From Leptospira sp. 96542 (GTDB taxonomy: Bacteria; Spirochaetota; Leptospiria; Leptospirales; Leptospiraceae), in NCBI GenBank assembly GCA_029310945.1, contig JARJFC010000062.1, positions 1 to 17,484 on the forward strand: 17,484 nucleotides of DNA, given 5' to 3'. Shown here piece by piece: positions 6,503 through 12,991 of this stretch (its first letter is position 1; each line of letters opens with the position of its first letter). The notes under the pieces are model-generated. The model did no database searches. It was not told the DNA's origin and saw only the letters and a program-made list of their open reading frames with translations. Position numbers and translations under genes: made by a program.

Positions 6503-8905
6503 ATGGCAACCAACCAGCCCCAGCGGCTACAAATCAATGACAACTTCGGCAACCAGCAACTGCAAACCCAAGCCCGCCCGGTGGCGCAGGTCACCTCCCG
6601 CCAGAACCCCGACTACACCGCTACCCAGGAATGGGAGAAGCTGGCGGACATCTTTGCCAGCGGGGAACGCATCGCGGAGCGCGTAGCGATTCAGAAGAAA
6701 AGCGATGACGAAGCTCGCGCCAGCGCATGGGCGCAGAGCAAGTCCGTTCAGGAACTCGGGGAGGAGGTCAAGTCCGGCAAGCTGCTCGCCTCGGAGTCCC
6801 CCGTTTTCGTGGCGACCGTGCAGAACATCAACGGGCGCAACCAATCGGCGGCGCTCCAGCGGGAGACCCTTTCGGCCATCGAGCAGGGCACCTTGCGATT
6901 CAAGGACGCGGCGGAGGCCGATGCCTACCTCACGGGAAGGCGCAATGAACTCCTGAACGGGGCCAGCAAGTACGGCATTGCGGGCTTCGATGCGGGCTAC
7001 TCAGACTTCCGCCCTCGCTTGTTTGAAGCCGTGGTGCGGCGCAATGATCGCGACCACGTAGCGGAGGCCGTGCAGGCAAGCTCCGATGCTCTGCGCAATG
7101 ACCTCCTGATGGTGACCGCTGATGACTACGCGGGGACACCGCAGGAAGGCGCTGCGGCCATCCTGGAACGGTTCAACTTCCTGCGCATCACCGGGGCACT
7201 ACCCGAGGACTCCGCAATGGAGACCCTTAAGGGAACCCTCCAAGCCGCTGCCGCTTCGGGCCGTGTGCAGTTGGTCCGGTCCATCCTTGACGCCAAGCAC
7301 GATGACGGCAAGACCTTCCGAGCGAACCTCGGGAATGCCGTAGCACTTACCTTGGAGAACCACGCGGAGGGCATGCATGACGGCCTGATGCGTGACCAAG
7401 TGGATCGCCTGATGGAGCCTTCCTACAAACAGGCATCCGAGGGTGCGTTGGATGAGGCGCAGCTACGGGCCTTCGCCAGTGACCCGCAGTACGAGAAGTA
7501 CGTTACCTCGCCCACCGTCCAGTCTTTGATTGACCGCAATAACGCGGCCATCGCGGACAAGGCGCGGCAGGCCGAGCGGGCCGCGTCAGAGCGGGCCATC
7601 CGGGAATCCGAGGAGACCGCGATGCGGCGCTGGGCAACCGCACTCCGCATGGGCGACACCTCTGGCGTGACGGGGATCAATCGTGTGCAGGTACTGCGCA
7701 AGGATGGCACCTACGGGGATTGGACAGAGGATGAAAAATTCGCGGCACGGTTCTTGGCTGCTGACTCTCGCATGCAGGGTCAAACCCTGCCGCAGCAGGC
7801 CAGTGTTTGGGCGCGGGTGGACATCAAGAATCCCGATTGGGAGCACACGCTGAAAGCTGGTGCGCTCAACATGGATACCTTGAGGCTCACCGGGCCGGGT
7901 AAGCCTGCGGGGGAATTGAGCGAACAGGCTAAGGGTGCCCTTGAACTGTTCCGGCAGATCGACGCGGCGCGGCCCAGCTACGCCCGCTCCCTGGTGGGGG
8001 ATGAGACCTACAACCTCTACAGCGACATCCTCATGATGAGCACGACCGGGGGTCACACTCAGGCGAACGCTGCGGCGATTGTCATGGGGGCACGCTCGGG
8101 GGCCATCAACAGTGCCGACACGGGACCGCTGAAGGCTGAAGTGGGCAAGGCCGTGCGAGACCTCACGGACGACCCCTGGTATCGCCCGGCGTGGGCTGCG
8201 CGGATGTTTGGTGACAACGCCGACGCCAATCTCTCCCAGGTCTCGGGAACGCTGCGCCGTCAAGCGGAGCTGCTGGCCCTCTCGGGTCAGGCAAGGAGCG
8301 CTAAGGAGGCAGTGAGCGCAGCGGCAGCATGGCTTGCTGACCCTACGGTGTCGGCCAAGGTGAACGGCACCTACTACCTCCGCAGCCAACTCCCCACGCC
8401 ACCCACCGGTGAATCCCAAGAGGAGTATTTCGAGGGCTTCATCAAGGATTTGCCGGAGACCATTCCCTTCCTTCGGAGCTACAACCCGGAGGACGTGTGG
8501 CTGAACTACTCCGAGACCACGGGCACCTACACGCCCATGGTTCATGGGGTGCCTGCCAACGACGAGAACGGAAGGGTGATCGGCATTACCCGTGCCCAGA
8601 TTGAACGGCGGTATGCGGTAAAGCGCAAGGCGGCCATAGATGAGGCGATGGAGACTGCCGCACACAAGCAGTTCGTTACCCGAATGAACGCGGAAATCGG
8701 GAAGATGCCCGCGTACACGATGGAGCGGTATGACCCGTCCTACTTCAACCAAGGAAAGGCGAACCTCTTTAGCCGGGAGACCTACCGGCGCATCCGTGCG
8801 GACGGCAACGCAGACAAGACGGCCCCGGAAATCCTGGACCTGTACCCGACCAAGGCATGGACTCGGAGCAAAAGCCGTAGGGCGAAGGCGGAGGGGCAGC
8901 AATGA
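6503..8905 (+). CDS. T7 gp15-like internal virion (ejection) protein, 800 aa
   Basis: In T7-like phages gp15 lies in the capsid core and with gp14 and gp16 forms the ejection channel and DNA-translocation machine. This protein has a comparable length (T7 gp15 is 747 aa), is almost wholly helical and basic at the C-terminus. It matches gp15 in several places by eye: ADIFASGERIAE with the early helix; a GRN...AYL-type pair around NGRNQSAALQ; IEQGTLRFKDAAEADAYLTG with gp15's 'I-EGVFRTREEMEEY'; and FLRITGALPEDSAMETLKGT with 'GLVTGAIPSDAQATQLIS'. The ATG at 6503 follows AGGA by eight bases. No gp14 or gp16 homologue, capsid or tail gene is nearby. I infer a virion or DNA-delivery role. A remote unrelated helical protein remains possible. 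Confidence 0.62.
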   Translation: MATNQPQRLQINDNFGNQQLQTQARPVAQVTSRQNPDYTATQEWEKLADIFASGERIAERVAIQKKSDDEARASAWAQSKSVQELGEEVKSGKLLASESPVFVATVQNINGRNQSAALQRETLSAIEQGTLRFKDAAEADAYLTGRRNELLNGASKYGIAGFDAGYSDFRPRLFEAVVRRNDRDHVAEAVQASSDALRNDLLMVTADDYAGTPQEGAAAILERFNFLRITGALPEDSAMETLKGTLQAAAASGRVQLVRSILDAKHDDGKTFRANLGNAVALTLENHAEGMHDGLMRDQVDRLMEPSYKQASEGALDEAQLRAFASDPQYEKYVTSPTVQSLIDRNNAAIADKARQAERAASERAIRESEETAMRRWATALRMGDTSGVTGINRVQVLRKDGTYGDWTEDEKFAARFLAADSRMQGQTLPQQASVWARVDIKNPDWEHTLKAGALNMDTLRLTGPGKPAGELSEQAKGALELFRQIDAARPSYARSLVGDETYNLYSDILMMSTTGGHTQANAAAIVMGARSGAINSADTGPLKAEVGKAVRDLTDDPWYRPAWAARMFGDNADANLSQVSGTLRRQAELLALSGQARSAKEAVSAAAAWLADPTVSAKVNGTYYLRSQLPTPPTGESQEEYFEGFIKDLPETIPFLRSYNPEDVWLNYSETTGTYTPMVHGVPANDENGRVIGITRAQIERRYAVKRKAAIDEAMETAAHKQFVTRMNAEIGKMPAYTMERYDPSYFNQGKANLFSRETYRRIRADGNADKTAPEILDLYPTKAWTRSKSRRAKAEGQQ

Positions 8906-8961
8906 GCAGCGCCCAGAACTCTGGGAGGGGAACCGCTTCTTGGGACACCCCCTTGGCTTGA
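8902..8961 (+). pseudogene. Truncated 19-codon gene start overlapping the gp15-like stop
   Basis: An ATGA overlap at 8902-8905 and a strong ribosome site (GGAGGGG, six bases upstream) open a frame that encodes MSSAQNSGRGTASWDTPLA and stops. The start resembles that of the gene at 9703 (MSAQGSPRGRGR), which is also ATGA-coupled to its upstream gene. It may be the stump of a coupled partner gene, or a translated leader. Confidence 0.35.
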
Positions 8962-9157
8962 CATCGTTCCCATCGTCCCGGCGATCAGGGGGCGAGGGCG
9001 GCGGGGTAGTCTGCGGCTTGTCCCCCCGTCCCTCGCTATCACCGGGCACACCAACCGGCACATGCGGCCAGCCGTGAGGCTCTCCGCTTGTCACCACGCG
9101 GGCGCTACGTCTGCGACTTAGACCGGCCTTCCTAGGCCACGTCATCAACCAGACCCC
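8962..9157. other. Noncoding spacer between gp15-like gene and leader L2
   Basis: With L2 this makes a 363-base gap after the gp15-like gene. It contains TTGACA at 8957-8962 without a fitting -10 box, a GC-rich stem around 8996-9036 (GAGGG...CCCTC with an inner GGGG/CCCC) and a small GGCC/GGCC hairpin near 9125-9138. No gene is seen. Confidence 0.4.
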
Positions 9158-9252
9158 AAACGCTGATTCCTTCCCGCTCTTGCCTCACGGCTTGGGTTTG
9201 TCATTGCCCTGTCTGGGGCCGTGAGGGTAGGACTTGGGCGCGGAGGGAATCA
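9158..9252 (+). promoter_or_regulatory. Structured leader L2 upstream of the 145 aa gene
   Basis: An 11-bp stem pairs 9164-9174 with 9242-9252 (one G-U). A 9-bp stem pairs 9183-9191 with 9218-9226 (CCTCACGGC / GCCGTGAGG). The apical part, 9192-9217, contains GGGTTTGTCATTGCCC followed by TG and TGGG, matching L1 at 6428-6450. Stem bases differ from L1 while pairing is kept, which supports a conserved RNA fold. The stem ends 16 bases before the ATG at 9269, the same distance as in L1. Confidence 0.65.
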
Positions 9253-9268
9253 ACTTTTGAGGAAAGTA

Positions 9269-9706
9269 ATGACCAAGCAATCGGAGCGCCGCCGTGCTCT
9301 GCTACAGACCATTGACGCAATCGACACCATCGCATATCACCACTTCATCAAGGCGGTGGAAGACGATGCGAGGAGTGGCGTCTATCACAGAGGGAGCAAT
9401 CACATAGGTGTAGGGCCACAGGAAAAAGCCCGGGTGAAGCTGCGGAGGCTCATGGACACTGTCTGCGAGGTTCTGACAGGGGTACCGCTGGTGCAATGGG
9501 AGGCCATGTACCCCAGATTCAGCGCGGGGCCGTTCGATGATTCCGACCTGGCAACGTATGCGGAATGTTTCTTCGCCGCCCTTGCGGCCATCAAAGCGGG
9601 CACACGTAGCCGCGCCGGGGTGGAGCGGGTTCTACGTCCCACTTTCGGCGGGGCCATAGACCACGCCAAGTACACCACGTTAGGCCAACCGGGGGCCACA
9701 GGATGA
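9269..9706 (+). CDS. Hypothetical protein, 145 aa, with structured leader
   Basis: The ATG at 9269 follows GAGGAAA by five bases, and the structured leader L2 lies just upstream. The product is mostly helical and soluble (SERRRALLQTIDAIDTIAYH, later LATYAECFFAALAAIKAG), with no membrane segment or recognised motif. Its stop overlaps the start of the next gene (ATGA at 9703-9706), so the two are probably made together and may interact. Composition matches the GC-rich backbone genes rather than the cargo. Function is unknown. Confidence 0.72.
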   Translation: MTKQSERRRALLQTIDAIDTIAYHHFIKAVEDDARSGVYHRGSNHIGVGPQEKARVKLRRLMDTVCEVLTGVPLVQWEAMYPRFSAGPFDDSDLATYAECFFAALAAIKAGTRSRAGVERVLRPTFGGAIDHAKYTTLGQPGATG

Positions 9707-10083
9707 GCGCCCAAGGTTCGCCACGGGGGCGCGGCAGGCCCGCCGTTACGCTGGACAACAGGCGAGTCGCATGGTTCCTGCAAGGGTACACCTCGCTAAC
9801 CAAACTTGCGCAGGCGTGGCCGTGCATGGATGACATCTTTGTGGGTGCCGCAGCCCTACGGACTGATACCCCAGAGTGGCGACGGTTTGGAGTCACACCC
9901 TCGCAACTGTTCTATCTGCTATCAGGCTGTGATGAACTCAGCAGCGCCGCCGTGGGCCATCTCGGGTACAGCCCGGCCCACACAAAGCGATTGACGGCGG
10001 CGGCGCGAGTCGCGTCTAAGGCTGTATCAGCGTGGCTTGACGGAAACCCGACATGGGACACCTTCGCGCCATCCCCGGAATAA
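9703..10083 (+). CDS. Hypothetical protein, 126 aa, translationally coupled
   Basis: The ATGA overlap with the 145 aa gene indicates coupled translation. The N-terminus has an AT-hook-like basic patch (SPRGRGRPAV), which could bind DNA in the minor groove. The rest is helical (NRRVAWFLQGYTSLTKLAQA, later SSAAVGHLGYSPAHTKRLTA) with no recognised family. A DNA- or RNA-binding role is possible but unproven. A G-rich hairpin (10156-10178) follows the gene. Confidence 0.68.
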   Translation: MSAQGSPRGRGRPAVTLDNRRVAWFLQGYTSLTKLAQAWPCMDDIFVGAAALRTDTPEWRRFGVTPSQLFYLLSGCDELSSAAVGHLGYSPAHTKRLTAAARVASKAVSAWLDGNPTWDTFAPSPE

Positions 10084-10155
10084 AGCTCACTGTATGTAAG
10101 AGAACCAATAGGGCAACTAACGGGTGTCAGTGGGGAAGTCAAGTGGTTGAGACGA

Positions 10156-10178
10156 GGAGGGGGGAATCATCCCCCTCC
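10156..10178 (+). terminator. GC-rich hairpin after the coupled gene pair
   Basis: GGAGGGGG (10156-10163) pairs perfectly with CCCCCTCC (10171-10178) around a 7-base loop. No T run follows, so it may be an RNA-stabilising end rather than a classical terminator. Confidence 0.45.
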
Positions 10179-10190
10179 CAATCAAGGCAC

Positions 10191-10258
10191 ACCAAGAGTC
10201 CATTAACTGATTCACTCTCTTGCTCATCTCGCGGGAGTCCAGTTAGTTCCCTCTTGGT
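10191..10258 (+). promoter_or_regulatory. Three-part stem-loop upstream of the zinc-finger gene
   Basis: Three nested helices form one interrupted stem: ACCAAGAG (10191-10198) with CTCTTGGT (10251-10258), TAACTG (10204-10209) with CAGTTA (10240-10245), and ACTCTC (10214-10219) with GGGAGT (10233-10238, one G-U). Its position in a leader is like that of L1 and L2, but the sequence is different. Confidence 0.5.
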
Positions 10259-10413
10259 TCACCCCATTCACCGCGAAGCGCAGGTGTCTCCAGTGCCTCC
10301 GGCCCCCCCAGATATGCCTGTTGGTTACCTATAACGGGTGCCGATTCGTTCCCTCGAAAAGTTTAGATACCTGTCTCCGCGAGGGGTGGCCCACTAATAT
10401 TTCAATTTCTCAA

Positions 10414-11133
10414 ATGAAGACCTTTGCAAGCAACAGCATCTATAAATGCGAAGTCCCGTATTGCCACGACTACCGGCACGGACTCTCCAACTACTGCCGC
10501 AATCACGCGGCCCACAAGCGACGCCACGGGGCCGCCGTTCAGGTTCCCGTTACGGCTCACGAACTGAACCTGTATACCGCCATGGTGGAGGCCAAGTACA
10601 AGCGCAACAAGAACAGCAGCGCATGGGTCATCATGCAGGAGCGCTGGGGTGCTATCCGGGACGAAGCCCGCGCCGCCGTGCTCCAATTCCAATTGGACCC
10701 GAAACTACAAAAGTGGGTGGCGCGGTCTCGTGAATCGAATCTTCATCAGTCCTACCACGCGTATGCGAAGCTGGAGGCGGTTGCCGAAACCGTGGAGCCG
10801 TGGAAGGTCATCAAGACGGGCCTCGCCATGTTCCTTCTACAAGAACGTAGTCCGCGTCGCTTTGTCTCGGATGTCGCCTTTGACACCCAACTAGCCCGCC
10901 GCATTCTGCGTCTTGCGCCTGTTCATTCATTGATCTATTGGGACTCCGACGCGGGTCGTAGCAAACAGGTCTATCGCGACGTGGCACCGCGCACCATGCA
11001 GTACATCGCGGGGCACCTCAAGCGGGCCTTTGGGCAACCCGGCCTGTTACTCGCGCAGACGCTTCGTAAGGAGGCCGAACGGCCCCAGCAGCAGGCCAAG
11101 AGGTTGTCCGAGGAGATTGCCGCGATGGTTTGA
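10414..11133 (+). CDS. Zinc-finger hypothetical protein, 239 aa
   Basis: Residues 12-31 hold a C-x4-C-x10-C-x2-H pattern (CEVPYC, then YCRNH), followed by basic residues (HKRRHG). This layout occurs at the N-terminus of many phage and island DNA-binding proteins and next to some HNH domains. The remaining 200 residues are helical and basic, with a conserved-looking patch (VYRDVAPRTMQYIAGHLKRAF), but no HNH or other catalytic motif is seen. The ATG at 10414 lacks a clear ribosome site; an in-frame TTG at 10321 would add 31 residues, less plausible because they run through leader-like DNA. A structured leader lies upstream. The function is probably nucleic-acid binding, by inference. Confidence 0.7.
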   Translation: MKTFASNSIYKCEVPYCHDYRHGLSNYCRNHAAHKRRHGAAVQVPVTAHELNLYTAMVEAKYKRNKNSSAWVIMQERWGAIRDEARAAVLQFQLDPKLQKWVARSRESNLHQSYHAYAKLEAVAETVEPWKVIKTGLAMFLLQERSPRRFVSDVAFDTQLARRILRLAPVHSLIYWDSDAGRSKQVYRDVAPRTMQYIAGHLKRAFGQPGLLLAQTLRKEAERPQQQAKRLSEEIAAMV

Positions 11134-11157
11134 CCTCCAACAGCAGGTGGAATGGAT

Positions 11158-11307
11158 TCATCGCAACAGCAATACGTACCCCAGCGGGGCTACGAGGGTA
11201 ACCAATGCAATTAGTGCGTTGGCACCCCGTGGGCGACGGCCGAGCGTTTCGACGAGTTTTCTGAAAGCATTGACCAACAATAGCATCGCGAGCATCAGGA
11301 CGAGCAT
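11158..11307 (-). CDS. Tiny membrane protein, copy C, 49 aa
   Basis: This 49-codon minus-strand gene has an ATG at 11307 and GGAAA about seven bases upstream. The product has an extra hydrophobic start (MLVLMLAMLLLVNAF), then FRKLVETLGRRPRG and a hydrophobic tail (ANALIALVTLVAPLGYVLLL). From residue 13 on it aligns with copies A and B (4084-4203 and 4401-4526): the spacing of L, the P-x-G turn, AL and the final LL-R are kept. Alternative starts at residues 5 or 8 would shorten the first hydrophobic stretch. It lies convergently to the zinc-finger gene. The paralogy makes it credible despite its size. Confidence 0.5.
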   Translation of the reverse strand: MLVLMLAMLLLVNAFRKLVETLGRRPRGANALIALVTLVAPLGYVLLLR

Positions 11308-11342
11308 CTCAAATTTCCGTAGTTTCTATGTCATGAATTCTG

Positions 11343-11606
11343 TTGTGGTTGCCCCTCTGGCGTGTCTCTTCCAACGCGGCATGGAACCCCTGTTGCACCG
11401 GAAAACTCAAAATAATTACCTACGCCACATTCATCCTGATTCTGTTCGCCCATGTCGGACCGCTGGGGGAAGGCAACTGCAACGCCCTGACCACCGCCGG
11501 GTTTCAGACGCACCCCGCTTGTGTGGCCGCTGGCAAAGCTGCCAGTGAGATGGCGCGGGGCAGCGTCAAGAACATCGAGTTCCGCTGCGTCCCCGCCAAT
11601 AAGTGA
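11343..11606 (+). CDS. Small exported or membrane-tethered cysteine protein; start uncertain
   Basis: The convincing part begins KIITYATFILILFAHVGP, a signal-peptide-like segment, followed by a small cysteine-containing domain (GNCNALTTAGF, then HPACVAAGKAASEMA and EFRCVP). Three cysteines suggest a periplasmic protein. No ATG, GTG or TTG precedes this part closely. The only allowed start is a TTG at 11343 without a ribosome site, whereas GGAAAAC sits at the right distance before ATA at 11412. Either ATA/ATT is used or an ATG has mutated, leaving a silent gene. The gene ends 15 bases before the BRO-N gene. Small proteins of this pattern occur in phages, but I cannot name the family. Confidence 0.5.
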   Translation: MWLPLWRVSSNAAWNPCCTGKLKIITYATFILILFAHVGPLGEGNCNALTTAGFQTHPACVAAGKAASEMARGSVKNIEFRCVPANK

Positions 11607-11620
11607 TACGGGAAGCCAGC

Positions 11621-12061
11621 ATGAGCACCACACTGACTTCTTACGACTTCGCGCCGGGCATGGCGCTCCGTGTAATTGAACGCGAGGGACAACCTTGGTT
11701 TGTCGCCAAGGATGCCTGCGGGGCGCTGGGGATCGTGAACATGACGCAAGCACTGGAGGAGATTAACGCCCGCGACAAATCTATCCATTCCATAGGTTTG
11801 CGAGGTAAGGCTCCCTGGCTTGTCTCTGAGTCCGGCCTGTATGCGATGATCTTCAAGTCTCGGAAACCGGAGGCCAAAGACTTTCAACGCTGGGTCACCT
11901 CAGTAGTCCTCCCGGCGATCCGCAAGGACGGCGCTTACGTCAAGGGCGAGGAGAAGGTGGCGACCGGCGAGATGTCCGAAGACGAACTCTTAGCGAAAGC
12001 CGTGATCGCGGCCCACGCGAAGGTCGCGGGTGGCTTCGAGCGGGAACAACCGCGGCCCTAG
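11621..12061 (+). CDS. BRO-N domain protein (antirepressor-like), 146 aa, short
   Basis: Residues 8-110 match the BRO-N domain of phage antirepressors: LRVIEREGQPWFVAKDACGA, the LVSESGLYAMIFKSRKPEAK core, and FQRWVTSVVLPAIRKDGAYV. Full antirepressors add a C-terminal domain (KilAC, ANT or similar). Here the protein ends soon after LLAKAVIAAHAKVAGGFERE, where family members normally continue with a coiled helix. DNA after the TAG does not restore the domain in the same frame. It may be a natural short form or truncated. Such proteins can counter an XRE/CI repressor, here perhaps the one at 13777-14046. The ATG at 11621 has GGGAAG upstream. Confidence 0.82.
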   Translation: MSTTLTSYDFAPGMALRVIEREGQPWFVAKDACGALGIVNMTQALEEINARDKSIHSIGLRGKAPWLVSESGLYAMIFKSRKPEAKDFQRWVTSVVLPAIRKDGAYVKGEEKVATGEMSEDELLAKAVIAAHAKVAGGFEREQPRP

Positions 12062-12259
12062 GAGGAACGCGAGGCGGCGTCTGGCGGCCATACTAGAGTT
12101 TGGCTAGTTCCGCGTGCTTGCCGGATACGCCTGAGATCAACTACAGTCAAATCCGGCTAGAAGCGGAAAACCCATCTCAGTCCCGTGTTGAATCCTAAAG
12201 ATTGCATCGGGCACGGAGGAAGAATTTCAATCTGTTCCGTTGCTAGCCTTCTGTGAAAG

Positions 12260-12276
12260 TGCATTCTTAGAATGCA
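12260..12276. promoter_or_regulatory. Near-perfect palindrome upstream of the TIR-like gene
   Basis: TGCATTCT and AGAATGCA face each other around one central T, 26 bases before the start codon at 12303. This looks like an operator for a dimeric regulator, possibly the winged helix of the downstream protein itself, but could also form a small hairpin. Confidence 0.45.
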
Positions 12277-12302
12277 ATTTCGGAAATGCGCATGGAGAAG
12301 TT

Positions 12303-12929
12303 ATGGCTGATTCTCGCGAGAACCTGACAAAGCAAGTATTCGTTGCCTACGCTTATAACTTGTACGACCAGCGTGATTACCGTAAGGTTTACGCTTCTCT
12401 TGAAAAGTCGTTCGGGGTCAAGTTCATCTTCGCAGATGAAAAGATAACGAACATGCACATTCTCCAGAAAATCATTAGCTACATTCGTGGCTCAGATTTT
12501 TCACTGTTTGATATTTCCGCTTGGAATCCGAACGTGACCCTCGAACTCGGTATTGCATTGGCTACGTCCGATGACTGGTACATCTGTTTCAATCCAAATA
12601 AAACTGATATTAAGGATGTTCCGAGCGACATTAGAGGATTGGATCGAATTCAATATGAAAGCTTCTCCGAGTTAGAAGATCGACTGTCAGTATTGCTTGA
12701 TCAGTGGTACCCAAGGAGCACCCGTACGACCGTTGCTGACTATTTCGAGAGCGCAAAAAAAGATGCACTCGCTTTGATCAAACAGCAGCCAGGATTGCGG
12801 GTCAATGAACTTGCAGATATTCTTGGCATGAATCTTCGGATGGCCCAAGTCGTTGTTGGACAATTAATATCAAGCGATTTGATTCGATTGGAAGGCAAAA
12901 CACGTGGGGCAAAGTACTTTCCCGCATGA
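12303..12929 (+). CDS. TIR/deoxyribosyltransferase-like nucleotide-binding protein with C-terminal winged helix, 208 aa
   Basis: The N-terminal domain (about 10-135) starts with a beta strand (QVFVAYAYN) and carries FDISAWNPNVTLELGIALAT near residues 69-88. The D-x-S, N-P-N-V and E81-L-G signatures are those of TIR-like and nucleoside 2-deoxyribosyltransferase-like domains, where the glutamate attacks or positions an N-glycosidic bond, often in NAD. A D-I-R-G loop follows. The C-terminal part (about 140-206, LIKQQPGLRVNELADILGMN then AQVVVGQLISSDLIRLEGKT) is a winged helix. Related enzymes act in bacterial antiphage defence, so NAD or nucleotide cleavage is plausible but inferred. The ATG at 12303 has GGAGAAG upstream. 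Its codons are much AT-richer than those of the BRO-N gene. Confidence 0.75.
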   Translation: MADSRENLTKQVFVAYAYNLYDQRDYRKVYASLEKSFGVKFIFADEKITNMHILQKIISYIRGSDFSLFDISAWNPNVTLELGIALATSDDWYICFNPNKTDIKDVPSDIRGLDRIQYESFSELEDRLSVLLDQWYPRSTRTTVADYFESAKKDALALIKQQPGLRVNELADILGMNLRMAQVVVGQLISSDLIRLEGKTRGAKYFPA

Positions 12930-12991
12930 ATGTTGATTGCACTAGCGCAGTCGTAATTCATCCGCCAATTTAGCTACGAAGAGCATCAAGT

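Larger units (their letters stand above)
10084..10413. other. Structured intergenic stretch before the zinc-finger gene
   Basis: This 330-base gap holds two clear stem-loops (10156-10178 and 10191-10258, listed separately) and, nearer the next gene, an AT-richer patch with TTTAGATACC and CTAATATTTC that could hold a promoter. The apical motif of L1 and L2 is absent. No gene is seen, though a TTG-started extension of the next ORF from 10321 is open. Confidence 0.4.

Noticed and set aside
7586..9148. Long minus-strand ORF of 520 codons opposite the gp15-like gene
   Set aside because: It is the antisense shadow of a GC-rich gene; the translation is rich in R, H, P and G with no domain-like pattern.
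11030..11548. Plus-strand ORF of 172 codons
   Set aside because: It overlaps the end of the zinc-finger gene out of frame and lies over the small membrane gene and the cysteine protein; the composition is unlike a protein.
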